Virus record (IMG/VR): IMGVR_UViG_3300036885_000535
Span: 1-24,198 of that record
Origin: a virus
Length of the DNA: 24,198 bases
Direction: 5' to 3' (one strand)
In this document: one piece after another, positions 15,079-21,067 of the stretch
How the letters are laid out: each line of letters starts with the position of its first letter
Numbering within the stretch: position 1 is the first letter of the stretch
Made by a program: the position numbers and the translations under genes
The notes under the pieces: generated by a model
The model's input: the letters and a program-made list of their open reading frames with translations, nothing else
What the model was told of the DNA's origin: nothing
The model's database searches: none

Positions 15079-15531
15079 TTACGCACCGGGCATGGTGACC
15101 GGCGGAGGTGGCATCGTGCGACTGCTGCTCAAGTGATCCAAGGTGGCAGACGGCGGTTCCGGTTCCTTCACGATTGGCTTCGAGGTCAGCTTCGGCGTCG
15201 ACGCCAAGGTGGACTTCCTCTTCATCATCTTCGTCACGTCTCCAACGGATGCCGCTGCAGCGATCTTCTGGAGCTCATCTGAGAACCCCATCCACAAGGC
15301 CAAGCTGCTCGTCTTGGACTTGTGGCCAGGGTCCGCGGTCTTCTTGTACTCGGACTTCGGCTCGTCGTACTTCTGCTTCGCCTCTCTCTTCCCTTCCGCC
15401 GTCCCGTACCCCTTTGGCGACTTGCCAGTGGCGTGAGCTTGCTGGGTAGCGATGGCCCACGACTGCGACTCGGGCATGTCCGGGTTCTTGGCCCTGATGT
15501 GCTTCGCCCTGTCGTGGATCCACTGAGGCAT
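15079..15531 (-). CDS. Phage protein with W-I-H-D-R-A domain and K-I-A tag, 150 aa
   Basis: The frame is open upstream, but I favour ATG 15531 (MPQWIHDRAKHIRAKNP), because the N-terminal domain, as I remember similar phage proteins, begins there; its markers are W-I-H-D-R-A, A-I-A-T-Q-Q-A-H and G-K-S-P-K-G-Y-G-T-A-E-G-K-R. An alternative ATG at 15606 would sit inside an 11-bp hairpin with no usable spacing to a ribosome site. No good ribosome site precedes 15531, but a 28-codon frame starting at 15620 ends two bases before it, so coupling is possible. Residues 63-91 hold KKTADPG and then KTSSLALWMGFSDELQKIA, the tag shared with other capsid-region proteins. The tail is basic then Pro-rich (PPPPVTMPGA). 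Function unknown. Confidence 0.65.
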   Translation of the reverse strand: MPQWIHDRAKHIRAKNPDMPESQSWAIATQQAHATGKSPKGYGTAEGKREAKQKYDEPKSEYKKTADPGHKSKTSSLALWMGFSDELQKIAAAASVGDVTKMMKRKSTLASTPKLTSKPIVKEPEPPSATLDHLSSSRTMPPPPVTMPGA

Positions 15532-15544
15532 CGTCAGGACCAAG

Positions 15545-15582
15545 TCCCCCGGGTTTGGCACAGTACGTCCGCGCCCGGGGGA
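15545..15582 (-). other. Inverted repeat upstream of the 150-aa gene
   Basis: TCCCCCGGG (15545-15553) and CCCGGGGGA (15574-15582) are perfect 9-base arms around a 20-base spacer. It is the second of two dyads in the 98 bases between the 280-aa gene and ATG 15531. It may fold in the mRNA leader; no T tract is present. Confidence 0.5.
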
Positions 15583-15591
15583 GTTGAGGTC

Positions 15592-15618
15592 GGCCGGCGA
15601 GGCCATTCCTCGCCGGCC
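15592..15618 (-). terminator. 11-bp GC-rich hairpin after the 280-aa gene
   Basis: GGCCGGCGAGG and CCTCGCCGGCC are perfect 11-base arms with a 5-base loop, starting 12 bases after the stop at 15630. There is no following T tract on either strand, so it may be a pause, an RNA-processing or stability element rather than a true terminator. It would bury the alternative ATG at 15606. Confidence 0.5.
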
Positions 15619-15629
15619 ATCAGGTTGAG

Positions 15630-16472
15630 CTACTCCTTCTGCTGCTCCGGCTCCTGCTCGGCGGGGGTCACGCCGTACTGGCCCAGGAGGTTCCACGCGC
15701 GCTGCTCGACCTCATTCGCCAGCACCTCGCGGGGGTCGACGGTCTCGTCGGCGCTGACCTTCTCCTGCTCCTGCTCGACCGGCTTCAGGCTCTCCGGGTC
15801 GATGCCGCTGGCCTGGAGGATCTCGTTGGCGCGGGCCAGGACGAGGGTGTCGACGGCGCTGAGCTCCTGCTCGCCCTCGGCCGCCGACTTCTTCTCCTTG
15901 CCCTTCTTGCCGCCGAACGCCTTCTTGGCGCCGACGCCGGCCGCGGTGGCCGCGGCCGCGTGGGGCAGGAACTTCGCCGCGCCCTTGGCGCCGGAGATGA
16001 CCCGGCCCTTGGCGCCCAGGTCGAAGTCGCGCACGCCGCCGGACTTGCCGGTGATGCTCTTCACGCCCTTGACGGCGCCCTTGACGTCCTCGGCCGCACC
16101 CGCGTGGTACTTCTTCACGGCGCCCAGGACCTTGCCGGCCACTTCCTTGGCGCCGGCGGTCTTCTCGATCTCGTTGAGCTCCTGGACGTAGGAGTGGGCC
16201 ATGACGCGCCCGAGGTAGTCGGCCTCGGCGACCTTCTCCTGGGCCTCCTCCTCGGCGCTGGTCTTCTCCTGACCGTCTTCGCCCTGCTGCTCTTCCTCGG
16301 CCGGAGCGAGCACCTGCTGCGCGATGGCCTCGAGGTCCTCCTCGGTCATCGCCTCGGTGTTGATCTCGTCGTCGCCCGCCAACTGGGTGGCGAGCTCGGC
16401 CGCGGCCAGCTTCTCGATGTCGGCCTCGGTGGTCTGGTTGGTGCCGTAGATCTCAGCGAGCTTCGGGTCCAT
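15630..16472 (-). CDS. Acidic scaffold/internal protein candidate with K-x-A tags, 280 aa
   Basis: ATG 16472 has AAGGAG with a 7-base spacer. The N-terminal 105 residues are acidic and helical, with IEKLAAAE, QEKTSAEE, QEKVAEADYLGRVMAHSYVQ and then E-L-N-E-I-E-K-T-A-G-A. I recall helices of the D-[FY]-L-G-R-V-M-A-H type in uncharacterised phage head-region proteins. Residues 110-190 are basic and Gly/Ala-rich (KGAVKGVKSITGKSGG, HAAAATAAGVGAKKAFGGKK), followed by GKEKKSAAEG. The C-terminus is acidic again with QEKVSADE. Strong G/C-ending codons suggest high expression. Alternating acidic and basic blocks and position between candidate protease and capsid suggest a scaffold or processed internal protein; the role is inferred. 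Confidence 0.7.
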   Translation of the reverse strand: MDPKLAEIYGTNQTTEADIEKLAAAELATQLAGDDEINTEAMTEEDLEAIAQQVLAPAEEEQQGEDGQEKTSAEEEAQEKVAEADYLGRVMAHSYVQELNEIEKTAGAKEVAGKVLGAVKKYHAGAAEDVKGAVKGVKSITGKSGGVRDFDLGAKGRVISGAKGAAKFLPHAAAATAAGVGAKKAFGGKKGKEKKSAAEGEQELSAVDTLVLARANEILQASGIDPESLKPVEQEQEKVSADETVDPREVLANEVEQRAWNLLGQYGVTPAEQEPEQQKE

Positions 16473-16534
16473 CGTGATCTCCTTCGAGGGTTGAGGTTGC
16501 TGGCCGTCTTCGAGGTCTAAACCCCTGGGCCGAA

Positions 16535-16551
16535 GCTCTCGTCATGAGAGC
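16535..16551 (-). other. Small hairpin overlapping the stop of the 549-aa gene
   Basis: GCTCTC and GAGAGC surround a 5-base loop that includes the TGA stop of the protease-candidate gene. The stem is only six base pairs with no T tract. The remaining 62 bases to the next start hold only the AAGGAG ribosome site. A weak element at most. Confidence 0.35.
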
Positions 16552-18191
16552 CAAACGTGGTCCACCGCCTCAACAGCGGTGGTGTGAAGCAGCCGCCGGT
16601 CTTCAAGGTACGCGCCCATCATGTACACCACCGAGTCGAGGGTGAGAAGCGGAGAAGAGCTCGACGTCTTCATCATCATGTTTCCGAGTCCTTCTCCTAG
16701 AACAACTTCCCTCAACCTTGGGTCGCGCTGCAACACCTCTGTTGCCTTCGACAGCTTCGTCATGACCTCGCGGCGATACCCATTGTATGCCGCGCCCAAC
16801 TTGTTCAGCAAAGGATGGCCGATTGCAGACTGCATGGGAAGAGGAAGTTTCGGTGTGTCACGGTGTAGATGTACACGGATCGAGAAGGGCTGACCGAAGG
16901 CTCCTCGCTCCGAGACGTAGGAGCTCAAGATCTCCATCGCCTTCTTGATGCCGTCACCTGCTTCGTCACCCGCCTCCAGAGTGATGTCGACGGACATGAA
17001 TCCCTCAGAGACGGAGGGGAAGACCTCGTTCTTGCGCTCGAGCTGCTCGAGCAGGTCGTCCTCCCCCATCCTCTTGAGGGCCAGGTATTGGAACTCCTGC
17101 GGCTTGAGGATCATCCCCATGACCGTACTGGCTCCGAGGACTCCGGGGAGAGGGAGCTTCGCCAGCTCGTCGAGGTGAGGGCGTGTGATGGTGGGCTCGG
17201 ACTGCTCGAGCTCGGGCAGCCTCCTCATGGAGAAGGTGCCGGCGGGGATGTCCTTGATGATCTCGGACACCTTGTTGTGGGCTGCGGTCTTGCCGAAGGC
17301 GGAGGCCATCTTGGCCATGCCACCGCAGTTGCGGTCGCACTCGGCACAGGAACGGTCTGGGCAAGCGGGGAGAGCCGAGGCGGTCTTGGTGTGGCCCAGG
17401 TCGATGTAGAAGCGGTGGCCGGCATCGGCGGACAGCTCGTTCCGCTCGAACTGGGCAGAGGCCAGCTTGGCCATCACCTTGGCAGTCTTGTCGGCTCCGA
17501 TGAAGACGAAGCTGATGTCGAAGAACCTGGGGTAGATGTTCTTGACGAAGATCTTGCGGCCGTCGACCAGGATGCGGTTGGGGCCATAGAGGTAGCGCAG
17601 CTCCTCCGGCGGCCTCATATGGAGGCAGTAGTCGTCCTTGGTCTTGGAGTGCGCCGAGCAGATGGAGCACTCGTCCCAGGGGACCTTGCATCCCATAGAG
17701 ACGTCAGGGAACTCCCCCATGTCGATGCGGGTGATGATGCCGTCCGCACCCTCGGCCCTTGCCTTCTCCCGGTCGAGCCTGATGATGAGCTCGACGCGCT
17801 TCATCATCGGGTTGAGGATGGAGAAGAGGGGCTTGCCGAACGCCCGAGCAGGGTCCTTGTTCTTGTGGTGCTGGAAGGCGTTGGCGTTGAGGAAGGTCCG
17901 GTAGCCGTAGTCGTCCCCCTCATGGCAGAGGGAGTTCCAGGGGAACCAGTCGGCGTTGATGTTGCTGCCGTAGAACTCGCCGGCGCCGAGGGCGTTCACC
18001 AGGACGTAGCAGGCCTGCTCCCGGTCCTTCTTGGTGATGCCCCCCACGGCCTTCCGCAGCTCTTCCCCCGTCTCCCAGTCGGAGAAGGGAGGGGCTCCGG
18101 CAGTCTTCTCGAAGCAGCCCGAGCTCCCGAAGAGCGCCTGAGCCAGAATACCCTGGTCGGACTGCCCGACGAAGTGGAGCTGCTTGATCAT
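16542..18191 (-). CDS. Candidate prohead maturation protease with Cys clusters, 549 aa
   Basis: ATG 18191 overlaps the upstream stop by one base (TGATG), indicating coupling. Residues 69-170 look like a phage capsid-protease core: G-A-G-E-F-Y-G-S-N-I-N-A-D-W-F-P, then F-Q-H-H-K-N-K-D-P (H108/H109), a strand M-K-R-V-E-L-I-I-R-L-D, and G-E-F-P-D-V-S-M-G-C (S165). A His followed some 50-60 residues later by V-S-x-G fits herpesvirus-fold prohead proteases. Immediately after is a C-x2-C...C-x-H cluster (C175, C178, C189, H191), and a second Cys group (C277, C282, C285, C289). EKTAGA at residues 28-33 would be a natural autoprocessing site; MAKLASA, TKTASA and MAKMASA follow mid-protein. Residues 330-549 are an unrecognised domain. 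Position ahead of scaffold-like genes and capsid matches protease placement in large myoviruses. The catalytic assignment is inferred. Confidence 0.6.
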   Translation of the reverse strand: MIKQLHFVGQSDQGILAQALFGSSGCFEKTAGAPPFSDWETGEELRKAVGGITKKDREQACYVLVNALGAGEFYGSNINADWFPWNSLCHEGDDYGYRTFLNANAFQHHKNKDPARAFGKPLFSILNPMMKRVELIIRLDREKARAEGADGIITRIDMGEFPDVSMGCKVPWDECSICSAHSKTKDDYCLHMRPPEELRYLYGPNRILVDGRKIFVKNIYPRFFDISFVFIGADKTAKVMAKLASAQFERNELSADAGHRFYIDLGHTKTASALPACPDRSCAECDRNCGGMAKMASAFGKTAAHNKVSEIIKDIPAGTFSMRRLPELEQSEPTITRPHLDELAKLPLPGVLGASTVMGMILKPQEFQYLALKRMGEDDLLEQLERKNEVFPSVSEGFMSVDITLEAGDEAGDGIKKAMEILSSYVSERGAFGQPFSIRVHLHRDTPKLPLPMQSAIGHPLLNKLGAAYNGYRREVMTKLSKATEVLQRDPRLREVVLGEGLGNMMMKTSSSSPLLTLDSVVYMMGAYLEDRRLLHTTAVEAVDHVWLS

Positions 18192-18979
18192 CAGGGCTTC
18201 TTGGGAGGCACGAACCTGTTGGGGACGGCACGCACGGCATCTGCCGCGGCCTCACGAGCGATACGATCCTGCACCGAGCGCTGCTCGTGCTGGTCCCTCT
18301 CGTGAGCATCGAAGTCGCTGGAGCCCCGGCCCATCACGTCCCTGAGAGCGCTCTTCTGGGCCTCTGGCTGACGCTTCAGCCAGGCCATGCGCTCGACCCT
18401 CTTGTCGTCCATGTCGTCGAGCACTGAGGCGGGAATGTACGGGGCGTTCATGGAGGAGTACTGCCCCTTCTTGATGTCGCGCAGGTTCTTGCGGCTGTTG
18501 AGGAGGTCCTTCACGAGCTGGTGCTGGTTCTCGGGGATCTCCACCATCGCCTTGAGGATCTGGCCGCCGAGGTTCGGGTCCGAGGTGAAGTCCGGCGCGT
18601 AGCGGTGGAAGGTGTCGTAGGACTTCTTGATGTCCTTCTGGTCGAAGTTCCTCTTGATGTCCGGGTTGGCCTCCATGATGCGCTTGAAGTTCATGCCCTT
18701 GGTGAGGCCCCGCTTGGCCGCGTCGTAGAGGTCGGTGGCCACCGCCCCGGCGAGCCCCGCCCCTACCATCCCAGCAACCCCCAGAGCCCAGGCCTTCGGA
18801 CCCCCGAGGTCGGTGGCGGACACCTTCTCGGAGGTGTACTCGGTGATGGTCGAGAGCTCGGCCGTCAGGTCTTCTGCGAACTCCGGGTCGATGTGCTCGA
18901 GCACGAAGAGCGCCTTGGCCACCTTCTCGAGCAGTTCGGGAGCTGCTTCTCCAGCAGCCTTGAGGATCTCAGCGTTCAT
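18191..18979 (-). CDS. Unknown capsid-region protein with membrane-type segment, 262 aa
   Basis: Two in-frame ATGs lie six bases apart. I choose 18979 (MNAEILKAAG) because AGGGG is then 7 bases upstream; at 18985 the spacer would be one base. The upstream stop overlaps the first ATG (ATGA). Residues 10-25 contain PELLEKVAKALFVL and residues about 50-55 SEKVSA, the family tag. A Gly/Ala-rich hydrophobic stretch, GVAGMVGAGLAGAVATDLY, spans about 65-85. The rest is charged and helical: F-K-R-I-M-E-A-N-P-D-I, F-H-R-Y-A-P-D-F-T-S-D-P-N-L-G-G, then M-N-A-P-Y-I-P-A-S-V. I do not recognise the family. Confidence 0.7.
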   Translation of the reverse strand: MNAEILKAAGEAAPELLEKVAKALFVLEHIDPEFAEDLTAELSTITEYTSEKVSATDLGGPKAWALGVAGMVGAGLAGAVATDLYDAAKRGLTKGMNFKRIMEANPDIKRNFDQKDIKKSYDTFHRYAPDFTSDPNLGGQILKAMVEIPENQHQLVKDLLNSRKNLRDIKKGQYSSMNAPYIPASVLDDMDDKRVERMAWLKRQPEAQKSALRDVMGRGSSDFDAHERDQHEQRSVQDRIAREAAADAVRAVPNRFVPPKKP

Positions 18980-18981
18980 GT

Positions 18982-19269
18982 TCATGCCCCTGGAGGTGTG
19001 GGAGGCTGGCCCATCATGGACTTCTGGACTTCTGGATTGAAGCCCGCCTTGTACTGGTCGTACTTGCCTTTGGCGCCAACGACCCCCAAACCCGCCCCGA
19101 GACCCACACCCAGAGTTGCCCCGGGCTTTCTCATGGCGAGAGCGCCTAGTCCCTTGCCAACACCCCAAGCGCCCTTGGCCGCTGCCCCCAAGAGCCCTGC
19201 CCTCTTCTCAAGGGCGAGCTCGCGAAGGTGGGAAGAGGCTGAGGCGTACTTGGAGAGCTGTGCGAGCAC
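18982..19269 (-). CDS. Small Gly/Ala-rich membrane-type protein, 95 aa
   Basis: The start is GTG 19269, with TAGGAGAGG directly upstream; its TAG is the stop of the 310-aa gene. The N-terminal helix carries LSKYASASSHLRELALEKRAG. Residues 24-75 are nearly all Gly, Ala, Val and Leu, with glycine-zipper spacing (GLLGAAAKGAWGVGKGLGAL, GATLGVGLGAGLGVVGAKG). This suggests one or two membrane-inserting helices. The end is Pro-rich (MMGQPPTPPGA) and its stop overlaps the ATG at 18985. It resembles in style the 145-aa and 380-aa proteins. Function unknown; ejection or membrane contact is possible. Confidence 0.65.
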   Translation of the reverse strand: MLAQLSKYASASSHLRELALEKRAGLLGAAAKGAWGVGKGLGALAMRKPGATLGVGLGAGLGVVGAKGKYDQYKAGFNPEVQKSMMGQPPTPPGA

Positions 19270-19278
19270 GGGCCTCTC

Positions 19279-20211
19279 CTACGCGAGGAACCGCTGGCGG
19301 ATGAAGTCGTCCACCTTCTTGAGCTCCGGCATGACATCTTCCAGGCCCTTGGCCACTGCCCCGAGCTCCTCGCTGCAGGCCACCACCGCCCCCGCGGCTT
19401 TCACCATGGGGTTCTCGGTGTTGATGATGCGGTGGGCGACCTTGTCGAGCTTGGTCAGGTCGTACTTCATCTCGTCGCCGCTCAGCACCCGCTCCTTCAG
19501 GAAGCCGACGATGACCGGCTGCAGGACCTCGGCGATCTTGGTCTGGCTGCTGGTGGTGGCTTCGACGGCGCGGAAGACGTCCGCCATCGAACCGCCCTCG
19601 AGGACGTGGCGCTTGGCCAGCTCGTAGAGCTCGGCGGAGGCCTCCTTGAACATCAGGTCGAGCTGCTCGGCGGAACCCCGGAGGCTGTCGCGCAGGCCGA
19701 CCAAGGCGTCCTTGGCCGAGGTGATCTCGTTGATGGCGGAATCCCTGGAGAAGTCGGCCTCGGCGGTCTTCTCCTTCGACATCCCGAACATCTCGGCGAG
19801 GGCCGCTTCCCGCGGGTCGGCTGAGGAGACCTTCTCCTTCTGCGGCTGCAGCCCATACTCCCGGTCGGTCTGGGTGACCACGGTCGGCCTGGCCCCGTCG
19901 CTCATGTCCTGGATGACCCGGCCGGGGTCGGCGAGGGCGAACTGGGGGTAGCTCGTGGCCGCGCCGGCAGTCTTGTTCTTGTCGTGCAGGGCGAGGTAGG
20001 TCGCCGTGTTGGCGAACTCCACGACGCGCTTGACCTGCTCGGGAGAGATGTCATCGTAGGCCGAGGCGATCTTCACCACGGCCTCGTTCAGCGACACCTG
20101 CTCGTCGAGGAAGAGGTTGGCCGCCTGCTTGCCCATCACCTCGAGCATCTCGGGGGAGACGGAAGCGTGACGGTGGCCATCGGCCAAGTAGTTGGAGAGG
20201 TCGTCGCTCAT
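19279..20211 (-). CDS. Virion-associated candidate, first gene of the capsid series, 310 aa
   Basis: ATG 20211 follows GGAGAG with a spacer of about 7 bases. Residues 1-75 are helical, with VVKIASAYDDISPEQVKRVV and E-F-A-N-T-A-T-Y-L-A-L-H; I recall similar E-Q-V-x-R-V-V-E-x-A-N segments in uncharacterised phage head-region proteins. Four tag-like motifs follow: KNKTAGA (79-84), QKEKVSSADPREA (125-135), SKEKTAEADF (145-153) and QTKIAEV. The second half is long amphipathic helices (A-E-Q-L-D-L-M-F-K-E-A-S-A-E-L-Y-E-L-A-K). It is not a recognisable portal: no portal-type wing or clip motifs and too short. G/C-ending codon bias suggests strong expression. Likely an internal or head-assembly protein, by inference. 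Confidence 0.7.
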   Translation of the reverse strand: MSDDLSNYLADGHRHASVSPEMLEVMGKQAANLFLDEQVSLNEAVVKIASAYDDISPEQVKRVVEFANTATYLALHDKNKTAGAATSYPQFALADPGRVIQDMSDGARPTVVTQTDREYGLQPQKEKVSSADPREAALAEMFGMSKEKTAEADFSRDSAINEITSAKDALVGLRDSLRGSAEQLDLMFKEASAELYELAKRHVLEGGSMADVFRAVEATTSSQTKIAEVLQPVIVGFLKERVLSGDEMKYDLTKLDKVAHRIINTENPMVKAAGAVVACSEELGAVAKGLEDVMPELKKVDDFIRQRFLA

Positions 20212-20273
20212 GAGGGATACTCTCCGCGCAACTGGTTTGGTGCAGACCTGAGATTAGACTCTAGGGGTTCAGA
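20212..20273. promoter_or_regulatory. Divergent intergenic region, probable promoters for both directions
   Basis: This 62-base gap separates the minus-strand capsid series from the plus-strand helix-turn-helix gene, so at least one promoter in each direction is expected here or just inside the genes. No convincing -35/-10 pair is visible. CTGGTTTGG (20232-20240) recurs at 21017-21025 before the next plus-strand gene. Ribosome sites are GGAGAG (minus) and AGGGG (plus). Confidence 0.4.
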
Positions 20274-20969
20274 ATGGGAAGCGACTTCTACTCCATCGAC
20301 GAAGCTGCGAACCGTCTCGGCTGCTGCAGAAAGACCATCCACAACTACATCAAGAAGGGATTCCTGTCTTCCCAGCGCAACGGGCGGGACACGATGGTGC
20401 TGAAGAAGGATGTCGAGCAGCTATCCATCGACCTGGGAACGGATGCCCCCGCTCTGAACCGAGCGAACTGGTTCAAGCTCTACGCCAGGTTGGAGAAGAT
20501 GGAGCGAGAGCTGTTCACCGTGAAGCACATCTTGGAGATCCGTGACGAGCCCCTCCGGGTCTCCCCTCTCGAGTGCATCCAGCTCCACGACCTCTCGGTC
20601 AACTTCCTGACGAAGAGCTCTTGGACCCTCCCCGAGATGGAGCTCTGGGCCAAGTACTTCGAGAGGATGGACGACACCTTCTTGAAGGCCCTGGCCGAGG
20701 CCAACCAGAACCAGAAGGCCTGGCAGCCCCTCTTCAAGCTCTGCATCTTCATGATCCGCCAGGTAGGGGCGGATCTGGAGAAGAAGCCCACCGTTCCTCT
20801 CCAATCCCTGCTCCTGAAGCTCGATGAGGGGCGCAAGAAGCTCCGCGGAACCATCCTGATGTGGGTCGCCAGCGGACAGGGGGGCCTCCCAGAGGCCTTC
20901 TTGGCCACCCTGGAGGACCCTCAGGAGACCGTGGCGCGTCGGTTGGGGGGCTCAAACGGCAAAAGCTGA
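20274..20969 (+). CDS. Helix-turn-helix DNA-binding protein, 231 aa
   Basis: ATG 20274 has AGGGG with a 6-base spacer. Residues 5-50 match a MerR/excisionase-type winged helix: Y-S-I-D-E-A-A-N-R-L-G-C-C-R-K-T-I-H-N-Y-I-K-K-G-F-L, followed by a wing strand and K-K-D-V-E-Q-L. Residues 70-231 are helical and charged, with R-L-E-K-M-E-R-E-L-F, W-T-L-P-E-M-E-L-W-A-K-Y-F-E-R-M and a lysine-rich end; this part is not recognised. It is oriented against the flanking structural genes. It could be a transcription regulator of the divergent operon or, given its place beside terminase large subunit, a small-terminase-like DNA recognition protein. The DNA-binding part is well supported; the specific role is not. 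Confidence 0.8.
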   Translation: MGSDFYSIDEAANRLGCCRKTIHNYIKKGFLSSQRNGRDTMVLKKDVEQLSIDLGTDAPALNRANWFKLYARLEKMERELFTVKHILEIRDEPLRVSPLECIQLHDLSVNFLTKSSWTLPEMELWAKYFERMDDTFLKALAEANQNQKAWQPLFKLCIFMIRQVGADLEKKPTVPLQSLLLKLDEGRKKLRGTILMWVASGQGGLPEAFLATLEDPQETVARRLGGSNGKS

Positions 20970-21018
20970 ACTGTCGTAGGGATAAGCCAATAGGACAGGG
21001 AACCACAAGTCTCTGTCT

Positions 21019-21032
21019 GGTTTGGCCAAACC
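21019..21032. promoter_or_regulatory. 14-bp perfect palindrome, candidate operator
   Basis: GGTTTGGCCAAACC lies 50 bases after the helix-turn-helix gene and 36 bases before the next start codon. A perfect 14-base palindrome in a 98-base gap beside a DNA-binding-protein gene is a plausible operator. Part of it belongs to CTGGTTTGG, also present before the regulator gene itself. Confidence 0.45.
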
Positions 21033-21038
21033 CACAAC

Positions 21039-21055
21039 GTCCCCCCACTGGGGAC
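21039..21055 (+). other. Leader hairpin before the small membrane protein gene
   Basis: GTCCCC and GGGGAC pair around the 5-base loop CCACT, ending just before the CGGAG ribosome site. It could modulate translation or protect the mRNA 5' end. The stem is only six base pairs. Confidence 0.4.
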
Positions 21056-21067
21056 CGGAGACAGCTC

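Noticed and set aside
13750-15282. Plus-strand open frame of 510 codons opposite the scaffold-like gene
   Set aside because: Its long leucine and valine runs are the antisense of Lys/Glu-rich coding sequence; no start signal.
15532-15696. Longer N-terminus for the 150-aa protein, from 15696 or 15606
   Set aside because: The 15696 start overlaps the 280-aa gene in another frame, and the 15606 start lies in an 11-bp hairpin with no spacing to its GAGGA; the domain as I remember it begins at MPQWIHD. The choice remains uncertain.
20861-21067. Upstream extension of the 119-aa membrane protein
   Set aside because: It overlaps the end of the helix-turn-helix gene in another frame, while ATG 21068 has a well-spaced GGAG site.
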